From NCBI GenBank assembly GCA_963817735.1, contig CAWFPP010000010.1, positions 124,001 to 188,000 of the forward strand: a stretch of DNA of 64,000 nucleotides, written 5' to 3'. A model generated the notes under the pieces. That model made no database searches, was not told where the DNA came from, and was given only the letters and a program-made list of their open reading frames with translations. Position numbers and translations under genes: made by a program. Positions 8,868 through 16,473 of the stretch are shown here, piece after piece. The stretch is from Bog-473 sp963817735 (lineage in GTDB: Bacteria > Actinomycetota > Acidimicrobiia > Acidimicrobiales > RAAP-2). Every line of letters begins with the position of its first letter. Position 1 is the stretch's first letter.

Positions 8868-9877
8868 GTCGGTGGCGCCGGCGCCGGCGCCGGCGGCGTC
8901 GGTGGCGGTGGCGGTGGCGGTGGCGGAGATGGGGACTGGGACGGGGCGACCACGTCGCCGAAGCCGAGCCCGGCGGTGAGCGAGAGGAAGACGGACTCGA
9001 GGTCGCCGCCCTCCTGAATGAGCTCATATAGGACGATCTGGTTCGAGGCCAGCAGCGGTCCGACCTGCTCGGGCGTGACGCCGTCCATGGCGACTTCGTC
9101 GTGGTTGAGCCGGCGGAAGGCGACCCCCGCCTGGGTGAGGACGCCGGCCAGGCGGTCGGCCTCGGGGGTGCGGGCCCGCATCACCATGCCCGTGATGCCG
9201 GCCGTGATCTCGGCGAGCGTGCCCTGCGCCTTCAGCTGCCCGAACGACACGATGACCGCGTTGTCGATGGTCTGGGCCATCTCGGAGAGGAGGTGGGAGG
9301 AGACGAGCACGGTGCGGCCCTCCCCGGCCATGTAGCGCATGAAGTCGCGCAGCCAGGCGATGCCCTGCGGGTCGAGCCCGTTCGACGGCTCGTCGAGGAT
9401 GAGGACGTCGGGGTCGCCGATGAGGGCCGTGGCCAGCTCCAGACGCTGGCGCATGCCCATTGAGAAGCCGCCGATCTTGCGCTTGGCGTCGCCCGACAAC
9501 CCGACCAGCCCGAGGACCTCGTCGACACGCTTCTCGTCGTGGCCGCCGGCGCGAGCGGCAATGCGCAGGTGCGTCCGGGCGCGGCGCGCCGGGTGGAAGC
9601 TCGTCGCTTCGAGGACGGCGCCGACACTCGACGTCGGGTTCGCCAGGTCCTGGTAGCTGCTTCCGGCGATGGTCGCCGTGCCCGCGGAGGGGTGCACGAG
9701 GCCGAGGAGCATGCGCAGCGTCGTCGTCTTGCCCGAGCCGTTGGGCCCCAGGAAGCCGGTGACGCGCCCGGGCTCGACGGTGAACGACAGGTCGTCGACG
9801 GCCAGCACCGGCCCGAAGTGCTTGGAGAGTCCCCGGATCTCGATGGGCAGCCCGCGGGTGGTGGCGCCGGCGGTCAT
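8864..9877 (-). CDS. ABC transporter ATP-binding protein
   Basis: A 337-residue ATPase with Walker A GFLGPNGSGKTTT at about residue 40, signature FSMGMRQRLELA at about 140, Walker B DVLILDEPSNGLD at about 160, and a switch histidine in LVSSHLLSEM. The CcmA/DrrA-like layout with a long C-terminal regulatory part fits a two-component exporter with the downstream permease. The C-terminus is low complexity (poly-proline, then PAPAPAP), encoded by short repeats at about 8877-8935. A TAGGGT hexamer at 9890-9885 lies 7 bases upstream of the ATG, so a leaderless transcript is likely. Confidence 0.93.
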   Translation of the reverse strand: MTAGATTRGLPIEIRGLSKHFGPVLAVDDLSFTVEPGRVTGFLGPNGSGKTTTLRMLLGLVHPSAGTATIAGSSYQDLANPTSSVGAVLEATSFHPARRARTHLRIAARAGGHDEKRVDEVLGLVGLSGDAKRKIGGFSMGMRQRLELATALIGDPDVLILDEPSNGLDPQGIAWLRDFMRYMAGEGRTVLVSSHLLSEMAQTIDNAVIVSFGQLKAQGTLAEITAGITGMVMRARTPEADRLAGVLTQAGVAFRRLNHDEVAMDGVTPEQVGPLLASNQIVLYELIQEGGDLESVFLSLTAGLGFGDVVAPSQSPSPPPPPPPPPTPPAPAPAPPT

Positions 9878-9952
9878 CGGGGCGACCCTAGCGCGGGCGT
9901 TCTCCCCGGTTGGGTCAACGGGGGCCCGCGATGGGCCGTCGGAAGGTCCAGG

Positions 9953-10558
9953 TCAGACCGGTGTGCGCTCGACGAGCTGATCGGGCAACAGGAGGCGCAC
10001 CGACACGGCCAGCTCGTCGTACACCCGCGCCATGGTGGACCAGCCGTTGACCCAGCCCACCAGCGCGGAATACCAGACATGGCCGATCATGCGGGCCCGG
10101 TCGGCGAAGTCGGGGACGTCGCGTTCGCCCATGGCCCGCGAAATGATCCCTTCCATCAGCAATGTGATCTGCTGCTGGCAGCCCACCGCCGCCGGGTCCG
10201 GCGACGACAGCGAGGTGAACACGGCGGTGACAAGCTTGGGCTGGCGGCCCATGGCGCGCAGCGCGCGGTCCAACACGTCGAGGACGCGGTCGGCCGGGTG
10301 CTCCCCGCGCGGCGGGTGCTGCCCGATGCGCGTGTCGAGCAGCTCGACCCAGTGCACGAGCGTGGCCGCCAGGAGGTGGTCCTTGCTCGTGAAGTAGCGG
10401 TACACCGTGCCCATGGCGACGTCCGCCCGGGCGGCGACGTCGCGCATCTGCACCGCCTCGTAGCCCCCCTCGAGCCCCAACGCCATGGCCGCGTCGATCA
10501 CGCGCTGGCGCCTGGCCTGCTGCGCGCGGGTGAGCGGGCGGGTCAGCGTCTGCTCCAT
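9953..10558 (-). CDS. TetR family regulator, KstR-like
   Basis: A 201-residue repressor. The helix-turn-helix region (GGYEAVQMRDVAARADVAMG followed by TVYRYFTSKDHLLAA) at residues about 30-70 is very close to what I recall of KstR, the master repressor of cholesterol catabolism in mycobacteria. The ligand-binding C-terminal part is also KstR-like (LLMEGIISRAMGE, VWYSALVGW). KstR binds 3-oxo-cholestenoyl-CoA type ligands, but the ligand here is not known. It is divergent from another TetR gene at 10622. A TACGCT hexamer 6 bases upstream of the ATG fits leaderless transcription. It is a candidate regulator for the lipid catabolic genes in the window. Confidence 0.82.
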   Translation of the reverse strand: MEQTLTRPLTRAQQARRQRVIDAAMALGLEGGYEAVQMRDVAARADVAMGTVYRYFTSKDHLLAATLVHWVELLDTRIGQHPPRGEHPADRVLDVLDRALRAMGRQPKLVTAVFTSLSSPDPAAVGCQQQITLLMEGIISRAMGERDVPDFADRARMIGHVWYSALVGWVNGWSTMARVYDELAVSVRLLLPDQLVERTPV

Positions 10559-10564
10559 GCCGAC

Positions 10565-10613
10565 AGCGTATCCGCACCGCCACCTGGGTCTTCGGGGGCG
10601 GGGCCGGTACGCT
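10565..10613. promoter_or_regulatory. Divergent promoters between two TetR genes
   Basis: CAGCGTA at 10564-10570 and its reverse complement TACGCTG at 10608-10614 face each other across 37 bases. Each places a TACGCT hexamer 6-8 bases before a start codon (10558 on minus, 10622 on plus). They are best read as mirrored -10 elements. The symmetry could also serve autoregulation. Confidence 0.5.
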
Positions 10614-10621
10614 GGGCCGCC

Positions 10622-11431
10622 ATGTCAGGAGGAAGCCCCGGGCCTGAGGCCACCGTCGTCGACCTCGAGGCCTACGCAGAGCAGGTGGCCACGACCGATG
10701 GCAGGGTGCCGGGGGAGCGGGGTCGCCAGACCCGCCAGCGCCTGCTCGACGCCACGGTCGAGCTCCTGGCCACGACGCCCTGGCGGTCCGTCAAGGTCAC
10801 CGACATCGCCCGCCAGGCCCAGACCTCGCCGGCGACCTTCTATCAGTACTTCGCCAACGTGGAGCAGGCCATTCAGGTGCTGGCCGAGGGCATGGTCGAC
10901 CAGGCGGGCCAGCTGGCCGACCTGGTCGACGGGGACTGGTCCGAGCAGGCGAGCTGGGACACCGCGCTGGCGGTGACGGAGGGCTTCCTCGGCTACTGGG
11001 AGGACAACCGCGCCGTATTCCGGGTGGTCGACCTGGCGACCGAGGAGGGCGAGGGGCAGCTGCGGGGCATCCGGGTGCGGGCGCTCAACGCGGTGACCGT
11101 GGCGCTGGCGCAGGTGATCGCCACCGCCTCACCGTCGCCCGAGGGAGGGCAGGCCGGGGCCACCTGCTCACCGGCGGGCGTCGACCCGATGGCCGTGGCG
11201 GGCACGCTGGTCGCCATGTTCGCCAGCGTGTCGGCCCACCGCTACGGCTTCGAGTTCTGGGGGATCCGCACGCGTCACCTCATCGACACCCAGGCGCGGA
11301 CGCTGCACTGGGCCGTGACCGGGCGGGAGGCGCCGCCGGCCGAGATCCCCTCGCGCGAGCGCACCAGGCCCCGCACCGGCCCGGTGCTGGGTGGCGCCAC
11401 GGCGCGCCGCAACAGCAGCGGCAGCGGCTGA
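10622..11431 (+). CDS. TetR family transcriptional regulator
   Basis: The start is the ATG at 10622, 8 bases after TACGCT. The 269-residue protein has a TetR DNA-binding domain at about residues 35-85, with RQTRQRLLDATVELLATTPW, VKVTDIARQAQTSPATFYQY and FANVEQAI. The C-terminal half is longer than average and ends in a basic, low-complexity tail. The ligand is not predictable. It faces the KstR-like gene and lies 1.1 kb before the NDMA-type dehydrogenase, so it could control that alcohol-oxidation region; this is inference from position only. Confidence 0.85.
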   Translation: MSGGSPGPEATVVDLEAYAEQVATTDGRVPGERGRQTRQRLLDATVELLATTPWRSVKVTDIARQAQTSPATFYQYFANVEQAIQVLAEGMVDQAGQLADLVDGDWSEQASWDTALAVTEGFLGYWEDNRAVFRVVDLATEEGEGQLRGIRVRALNAVTVALAQVIATASPSPEGGQAGATCSPAGVDPMAVAGTLVAMFASVSAHRYGFEFWGIRTRHLIDTQARTLHWAVTGREAPPAEIPSRERTRPRTGPVLGGATARRNSSGSG

Positions 11432-11466
11432 CCGCCAACCGCCAACCGCCAGACCGCCAACCGCCA
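11431..11466. repeat. Five 7-8 bp direct repeats between convergent genes
   Basis: Copies of CCGCCAA (one lengthened to CCGCCAGA) run from the last base of the TetR stop codon toward the stop of the convergent cyclase-family gene. No inverted repeat typical of a terminator was seen here. Confidence 0.8.
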
Positions 11467-11480
11467 ACCCAGAAGCGGGC

Positions 11481-12428
11481 CTATTTGAGCGCGATCGGGT
11501 TGAGGGGCGTGCCGACCCCATGGGTCAGGGGCAGCGGGGTGGCGTCGAGCAGGAAGCTGTAGCGCCCGTCGGCGGCGCAGTCCTCGGCGAGCGCGTCGAG
11601 GACCCAATTCTGTCCCTGGGTCAGGCCCATCTCCACCAGGTGGAGCAGGTGGACCGGCAGGTAGACGTCCTCGTACTGGCACGGGAAGACCTCAAAGGGG
11701 AGGGTGTCGGTCGCCACCGCGGCGACGTCGTGCGAGTGGAACCATTCGGCGGTGTCGATCGTCAGCCCGGGGGACGGGTAGGTGTAGGCCACGAGGTCGC
11801 GCTGGCCGGCGCGGAGATGCACCATCTGGCCCGTGCGCACCAGCACGATGTCGCCCGGCTCGAGCACGACATCGGCCAACCTGAGGGCGGCGTCGAGGTC
11901 GTCCGGCATGATCGCGTAGCCCGGCTCGAGGACGTCGCGCCCCAACGCACGGGCCACGTCGAGCAGGACGCCACGGCTCACGACGGTGCCCAACCGGTGG
12001 ATGCCGCAGCGGGTGGCGCCGTCCTCGGCGGTGATGCTGGTGGCTGGATACCCGTTATAGATGACGCCGCCGTAGGTGGCGTGGGCCAGGGCGTCCCAGT
12101 GGGTGGCGGACTGGGTGCCCATCGTGAGGACATCCTCACTGGAGCAGATCCAATCGGGGTCGGGACTGAGCGGCAGGTTCGTCTGGACCATGGTGCGGCT
12201 GGGGTTGACCTTGCCCTCGATGAACCCGGCCTGGATCCCCTCGGCCGCCGACAGCGCCAGCCCCAGGGCGAACGCCCGGCCCGACACGACCGCGGCGGCA
12301 CCCCGGCGCCGGGCGGCCTCGTCGATCAGGTTGAGGGTGCCGATTTCGTCGTCGGGGCCCCACCGCCCCCAGTTGCGCACCCGGGCGGCCATGTCGGAGT
12401 ACACGGCGGGCACGTCGGGCACGGGCAC
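11481..12428 (-). CDS. Cyclase family (kynurenine formamidase-like) metal-dependent hydrolase
   Basis: A 315-residue protein of the PF04199 cyclase family. The N-terminus GRWGPDDEIGTLNLIDE is characteristic of the larger members of this family. The metal-binding region reads TMGTQSATHWDALAHATYGG, matching the HxGTHxDxxxH pattern with a Q in place of the first histidine. GDIVLVRTGQM follows. The family includes formamidases and isatin hydrolase; many actinobacterial members have no known substrate. It is convergent with the TetR gene and divergent from the NDMA-type dehydrogenase. Confidence 0.85.
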   Translation of the reverse strand: MPVPDVPAVYSDMAARVRNWGRWGPDDEIGTLNLIDEAARRRGAAAVVSGRAFALGLALSAAEGIQAGFIEGKVNPSRTMVQTNLPLSPDPDWICSSEDVLTMGTQSATHWDALAHATYGGVIYNGYPATSITAEDGATRCGIHRLGTVVSRGVLLDVARALGRDVLEPGYAIMPDDLDAALRLADVVLEPGDIVLVRTGQMVHLRAGQRDLVAYTYPSPGLTIDTAEWFHSHDVAAVATDTLPFEVFPCQYEDVYLPVHLLHLVEMGLTQGQNWVLDALAEDCAADGRYSFLLDATPLPLTHGVGTPLNPIALK

Positions 12429-12526
12429 GCGCGCACCTTACCGCCGGGCCGGTTGTCCCCCGACCGGGTGGGGGGCGATACTGAGGATGCGAAGCAGTTC
12501 GCCGCAACCTCAGGGAGGGATTGCCA

Positions 12527-13681
12527 ATGACCACGACGCGCGCCGCGGTGTGTACCGGGCTGAACGAGCCCTGGAAGACCGAAGAGATCGAGATCGACCC
12601 CCCGGGCAACCGCGAGGTGCGGGTGAAGATGGTCTGGGCCGGCCTCTGCCACTCGGACGAGCACCTGCGCTCGGGCGACATCAGCCAGACGCCCGAGGTG
12701 CTCGAGATGATGGGCGTGAAGTCCATGTTCCCGGTGGTCGGCGGACACGAGGGCGCCGGCATCGTCACCGAGGTCGGGACCAATGTGACGCAGGTTTCCG
12801 AGGGTGACCACGTCGCTGTTTCTTTCATACCCTCTTGTGGGACGTGTCACTGGTGTGCCTCCGGACGGCAGAACCTTTGCGATCTCGGGATGATGACGCT
12901 GGCGGGCGGCATGATCAGCGACGGCACCTACCGCTACCACCTCGGTGGCGAGAACCTCAACCGCATGGCCCAGCTCGGCACGTTCGCCGACGAGATGGTC
13001 GTGCACGAGAACTCGCTGGTGCGCATCAACCCATGGGACAACATGAAGGCGGCCGCGCTCATCAGCTGCGGTATCTCCACGGGCTTCGGCTCCGCCGTGG
13101 ACCGGGCCAAGGTCAAGCCCGGCGAGACGGTGGTGGTCGCCGGTTGCGGTGGCGTCGGATCGGGCGCCGTCCAGGGCGCTCGCATCGCCGGGGCGCGCAA
13201 CATCATTGCGGTCGACCCTGTCCCGTTCAAGCTCGAGAAGGCCATGGAGTACGGCGCCACGCACACGGCGCCGTCGCTGCTCGACGCCCAGCTGATGTTG
13301 CCCGAGCTGACCATGGGCCGCAACGCCGACGTGGTGATCCTGACGCCGAGCGTGCTGCACGGCGACCTGATCGCCGCGGCCTGCGCCTGTGGTTCCAAGG
13401 ACGCCCGCGTCGTCGTGACGGCGATCGCGCCCTTCGACCAGATGGACGTCAAGCTCAACTTGTTCAGCCTGGCCATGTTCAACCAGGCCATCCTCGGCAC
13501 CGTCTTCGGGTCACAGAGCCCGCGGGTGCAGGTGCCGAATCTTCTGAACCTCTACGAGAAGGGCGCGCTGATGATCGACGAGATCATCACGCAGGAGTAC
13601 ACGCTCGACCAGGTGCAGCAGGGCTACGAGGACCAGGCCGCCGGCACCATCGTGCGCGGCGTCGTCAAGTTCGACAGCTGA
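12527..13681 (+). CDS. NDMA-dependent (mycofactocin-associated) alcohol dehydrogenase
   Basis: ATG at 12527 is chosen because AGGGAGG lies at 12512-12518; a TTG at 12521 is in frame but less likely. The 384-residue zinc-dependent MDR enzyme has catalytic ligands in GLCHSDEH and GGHEGAG, and the structural zinc cluster CGTCHWCASGRQNLC. The nucleotide fold shows GCGGVGSGAVQGARIAGA. The overall pattern, including TYRYHLGGENLNRMAQLGTFA, matches NDMA-dependent alcohol dehydrogenases, whose tightly bound NAD is recycled through mycofactocin rather than by exchange. The mft genes start 80 bases downstream, which supports this assignment. It likely oxidises a primary or secondary alcohol in the cytoplasm. 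Confidence 0.9.
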   Translation: MTTTRAAVCTGLNEPWKTEEIEIDPPGNREVRVKMVWAGLCHSDEHLRSGDISQTPEVLEMMGVKSMFPVVGGHEGAGIVTEVGTNVTQVSEGDHVAVSFIPSCGTCHWCASGRQNLCDLGMMTLAGGMISDGTYRYHLGGENLNRMAQLGTFADEMVVHENSLVRINPWDNMKAAALISCGISTGFGSAVDRAKVKPGETVVVAGCGGVGSGAVQGARIAGARNIIAVDPVPFKLEKAMEYGATHTAPSLLDAQLMLPELTMGRNADVVILTPSVLHGDLIAAACACGSKDARVVVTAIAPFDQMDVKLNLFSLAMFNQAILGTVFGSQSPRVQVPNLLNLYEKGALMIDEIITQEYTLDQVQQGYEDQAAGTIVRGVVKFDS

Positions 13682-13762
13682 CAGACCCGAGCGCCCACTG
13701 AGCAGCGCTGCGGCAGCGCCGCGGCAGCCTCAGCGGCAGCCGCTGCATGAGCCGCCGCGGTC
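13682..13762. other. GC-rich convergent gap, possible terminator
   Basis: This gap between the convergent dehydrogenase and mftD is made of GCAGC/GCGGC motifs, including the palindromes GCAGCGCTGC at 13703-13712 and CAGCGGCAGCCGCTG at 13731-13745. Strong secondary structure is likely in both transcripts. No T-run follows, so a classical intrinsic terminator is not demonstrated. Confidence 0.35.
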
Positions 13763-14932
13763 TCAGCCGAGGTGTCGGCTGAACCCTTCGGGGATCACCA
13801 GGTCGCCGGGGTTCAGCTCGGCGACAGACGCATGCCCGAGCCCGAGGAGCGCGGACTCCATTCCGCTGCGCATGATGTCGAGCACGTTCTCAACCCCGGC
13901 CTGTCCGTTGGCCGCCAGGCCCCACAGCGAGGCGCGGCCGATCATGACGGCCTTCGCCCCCAGCGCCAGCGCCTTGACCGCGTCGCCACCCCGCCGGATG
14001 CCTCCGTCGAGGAGGACGTCGATCTGGTCACCCACGGCAGCGGCGACCGCAGGGAGGACGCGGATGGTGGCGGGGGTCCCATCGAGGTTGTTGCCCCCGT
14101 GGTTCGACACCGAGATGGCGCTGACGCCGGCGTCCACGGCCCTCTTTGCGTCGTCCACCCGGCCGACACCCTTCAGCATGAACGGCCCGCCCCATTGTTC
14201 GCGTAGCCAGGCCACGTCGTCCCAGCTCGGTGGCGGCGTGCCCATCCACTCCCCGTAGGCGCCGAAGAACGTCGGGCCCGTCTGGCCCTTGGGGACCATG
14301 TTCGGCGTGGTCAGGTCGGGCCACTTGCCGGTGCGGGCGAAGGAGAGGAGCCAGCGCGGGTGGGCCAGGGCCTCGGGGGCGAAGCGCACCATGGCGCGCA
14401 GGTCCATTTTCTCGGGGATGGTGGGGCTGCCCCAGTCGCGCCCGTGCGAGAAGGACCAGTCCAGTGTCGCGATGAGGCCGACCGCGCCGGCGGCCCGGGC
14501 CCGCTCGACCCGCGCCGCGATCTGGTCCCGCGTGCCGATCCAGTAGATCTGGAAGAAGGTCTGGGGGTTGGCCGCCACGACATCCTCGACCGGCATGGAG
14601 GCGAACGAACTGAGGCCCATGGCGGTGCCACGGGCGGCCGCGGCCGCGGCCATGGCGACCTCACCTGCGGGGTGGACGGCCTGGACGCCGGTCGGCGAGA
14701 TGAGGACCGGGAAGGAGATCTCCTGGCCCATGACCTTGGTGGCCAGGTCCCGGCTGGGGGCGAGTCCGGCCACATGGGGGGCGAAGCCCAATTCGGAGTA
14801 CGCGGTGATGTTGTCCTCGAGCGTGAGACCGCGCTCGGAGCCGGCAATCAGTGCGCCGTAGACCGACTTGGGCAGGCGCTTCTCGGCCCGCCGCTGGGCC
14901 TCGGCCACCGTCTCGAACCACTTGTTTGCCAT
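13763..14932 (-). CDS. mftD: Mycofactocin maturase MftD (FMN-dependent alpha-hydroxy-acid dehydrogenase fold)
   Basis: ATG at 14932, with GAGAGG upstream, starts MANKWFETVAEAQRRAEKRL. The 389-residue protein matches what I know of M. tuberculosis MftD/LldD1 along its length (for example ELGFAPHV, QEISFPVLISPTGVQAV, WSFSHGRDWGSP). FMN-binding and catalytic features of the family are present: VSNHGGNNLDGTPA, LLDGGIRRGGDAVKALALGA and IGRASLWGLAANGQAGV. MftD oxidatively deaminates the AHDP intermediate to give premycofactocin. Here it stands apart from the mftA-B-C-E block, on the opposite strand, with two other genes and mftF in between. Confidence 0.95.
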   Translation of the reverse strand: MANKWFETVAEAQRRAEKRLPKSVYGALIAGSERGLTLEDNITAYSELGFAPHVAGLAPSRDLATKVMGQEISFPVLISPTGVQAVHPAGEVAMAAAAAARGTAMGLSSFASMPVEDVVAANPQTFFQIYWIGTRDQIAARVERARAAGAVGLIATLDWSFSHGRDWGSPTIPEKMDLRAMVRFAPEALAHPRWLLSFARTGKWPDLTTPNMVPKGQTGPTFFGAYGEWMGTPPPSWDDVAWLREQWGGPFMLKGVGRVDDAKRAVDAGVSAISVSNHGGNNLDGTPATIRVLPAVAAAVGDQIDVLLDGGIRRGGDAVKALALGAKAVMIGRASLWGLAANGQAGVENVLDIMRSGMESALLGLGHASVAELNPGDLVIPEGFSRHLG

Positions 14933-15051
14933 GGCGAACCTCTCGTGCTGCCGACTCGTCCCCGCGCCCACCGAGGCGCAACGTGGACCGAGAGACTCTA
15001 CGCGCCAACGTGTGCGGGCCCCACCCGGGCGCTCCAGCGTCGGCTCGGGCC

Positions 15052-15057
15052 TAGGGT
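15052..15057 (+). promoter_or_regulatory. -10 element of the methyltransferase gene
   Basis: TAGGGT stands 7 bases before the ATG at 15065, with no Shine-Dalgarno, which supports that start over the many upstream in-frame codons. Confidence 0.5.
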
Positions 15058-15064
15058 CGGCGCC

Positions 15065-15976
15065 ATGGACCCGAGCGCCACTACCACGGGTCACGCCCGA
15101 GCGCACACCCCGGGCACTCGGCGCCCGGTCGGCCCAGGGTCGGCGCTCACGCCCGAGCCCACTTCCCTCACGCCCGAACAGAAGGCCAAGCGGGCCTCGA
15201 GCTTCGGCTCCGCCGCCGAGCAGTACGAGCGGTACCGGCCGGGCCCGCCGGCCGACGTAGTGGAGTGGATCCTGCCGGCGCACGTGCGCACCGTCGTCGA
15301 CCTGGGAGCGGGCACCGGGGCGCTGTCGCGGCTGCTGGTCGAGCGGGCCGAGGAGGTCGTCGCGGTGGAGCCCGACGACCGTATGCGGGCGGTGCTCACC
15401 GAGTCGCAGCCCGGCGTCCGCGCCGTCGCCGGTCGTGGCGAGGCGATCCCGCTGCCCGACGCCACCGTGGACGCCGTCGTGGCGTCGTCCTCGTGGCACT
15501 GGATGGACCCCCTCCCCACCCTGCTCGAGGCCGGCCGTGTCCTCGTTCCCGGCGGCACGTTGGCCGCCGTCTGGTCGGGGCCCGACCCCGATGCCGGCCT
15601 CATCGCCCAGGCGCGGGCGCTCCTCGGCGGCGACGGCTCCCCGGACCTGGCGGCCATCGACGACCAGAGCCAGGCTGAGCTGTCGACGGCACTGAACGAC
15701 CGCAACGCGCTCGTCCAGGCACTCGAGATCCCACCGGGGGTTCCCTTCGATCAGCCCGAGCAGGCCGTGTTCACGTGGGACGTCGCGCTCAACGCCGACG
15801 AGCTCATCGGGCTGCTCGGCACTTTCAGTTGGGTCATCCTCATGGAGGACGAGGCCCGAGCACGGCTCTTCGAGACGGCGCGGCGGGTCCTGTGCGACGC
15901 GCTCGGCGTGTCCGGCGACGTGACCGTCGACATCGGGTACCGGGCCGAGGCCTTCAAGGCGCGCCGCCACGACTGA
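15065..15976 (+). CDS. SAM-dependent class I methyltransferase
   Basis: A 303-residue protein. After a disordered 40-residue N-terminus, RASSFGSAAEQYERYRPG leads into motif I VVDLGAGTGALSRLL, an acidic motif II ending VVAVEPDDRM, and a motif with AIPLPDATVDAVVASSSWHW. This is the ubiquinone/menaquinone-methyltransferase-like Methyltransf_11 fold; the substrate is not evident. It sits between mftD and mftF, so it could modify the mycofactocin glycan, as a separate methyltransferase (MftM) does in mycobacteria, but this is speculation from position. A TAGGGT hexamer lies 7 bases upstream. Confidence 0.85.
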   Translation: MDPSATTTGHARAHTPGTRRPVGPGSALTPEPTSLTPEQKAKRASSFGSAAEQYERYRPGPPADVVEWILPAHVRTVVDLGAGTGALSRLLVERAEEVVAVEPDDRMRAVLTESQPGVRAVAGRGEAIPLPDATVDAVVASSSWHWMDPLPTLLEAGRVLVPGGTLAAVWSGPDPDAGLIAQARALLGGDGSPDLAAIDDQSQAELSTALNDRNALVQALEIPPGVPFDQPEQAVFTWDVALNADELIGLLGTFSWVILMEDEARARLFETARRVLCDALGVSGDVTVDIGYRAEAFKARRHD

Positions 15977-15998
15977 CACCTGTTCCTACGATTGACTC

Positions 15999-16409
15999 GT
16001 GGCGATTGCGCTCCGGCCGGCAACGGCGGACGACATTCAGGAGGTATTGACGTTCTGGAGGGAGGCCGCGGAGCCGACGTCCACAGACTCGGCTGAGGCG
16101 CTCGCCGGCCTGTTGCGCCGTGATTCGGGTGCGCTGATCGTCGCCGAGGAGGACGGCCACGTGGTGGGATCGGTCATCGCCGCGTGGGACGGCTGGCGCG
16201 GCTCGGTCTACCGACTGGCGGTGGGGCCGGGACACCGCCGCCGTGGGCTCGGCCGGTTGCTCCTGCAGGCGGCGGAGGACCGCTTGCGTGCGGTCGGAGC
16301 GCGGCGCCTGCACGCGATCGTCGTCGGAGCCAACGACAACGCCGTGGCGTTCTGGACGGCGACGTCGTGGGAGCACCAGGACGGACAGCTCAGGTTCGCC
16401 CTGGGATAG
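15999..16409 (+). CDS. GNAT family N-acetyltransferase
   Basis: A 136-residue GNAT protein with a GTG start, 6 bases after TACGAT. The acetyl-CoA binding motif appears as LAVGPGHRRRGLGRLLLQ at about residues 70-87, and a second conserved segment is GANDNAVAFWTATSWEHQDG. The N-terminus IALRPATADDIQEVLTFW is also typical. The family transfers an acetyl group from acetyl-CoA to an amine; the substrate here is unknown. It follows the methyltransferase by 22 bases and converges on mftF. Confidence 0.88.
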   Translation: MAIALRPATADDIQEVLTFWREAAEPTSTDSAEALAGLLRRDSGALIVAEEDGHVVGSVIAAWDGWRGSVYRLAVGPGHRRRGLGRLLLQAAEDRLRAVGARRLHAIVVGANDNAVAFWTATSWEHQDGQLRFALG

Positions 16410-16473
16410 CCGGGCGGCCATCCCGTCGATCAGCCCGACGCCGCGGCTGTGCAACCCGATGACGGCCGGTGGT

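Noticed and set aside
13703..13745. GC palindromes as a definite intrinsic terminator
   Set aside because: Loops are too small and no T-run follows in either direction.
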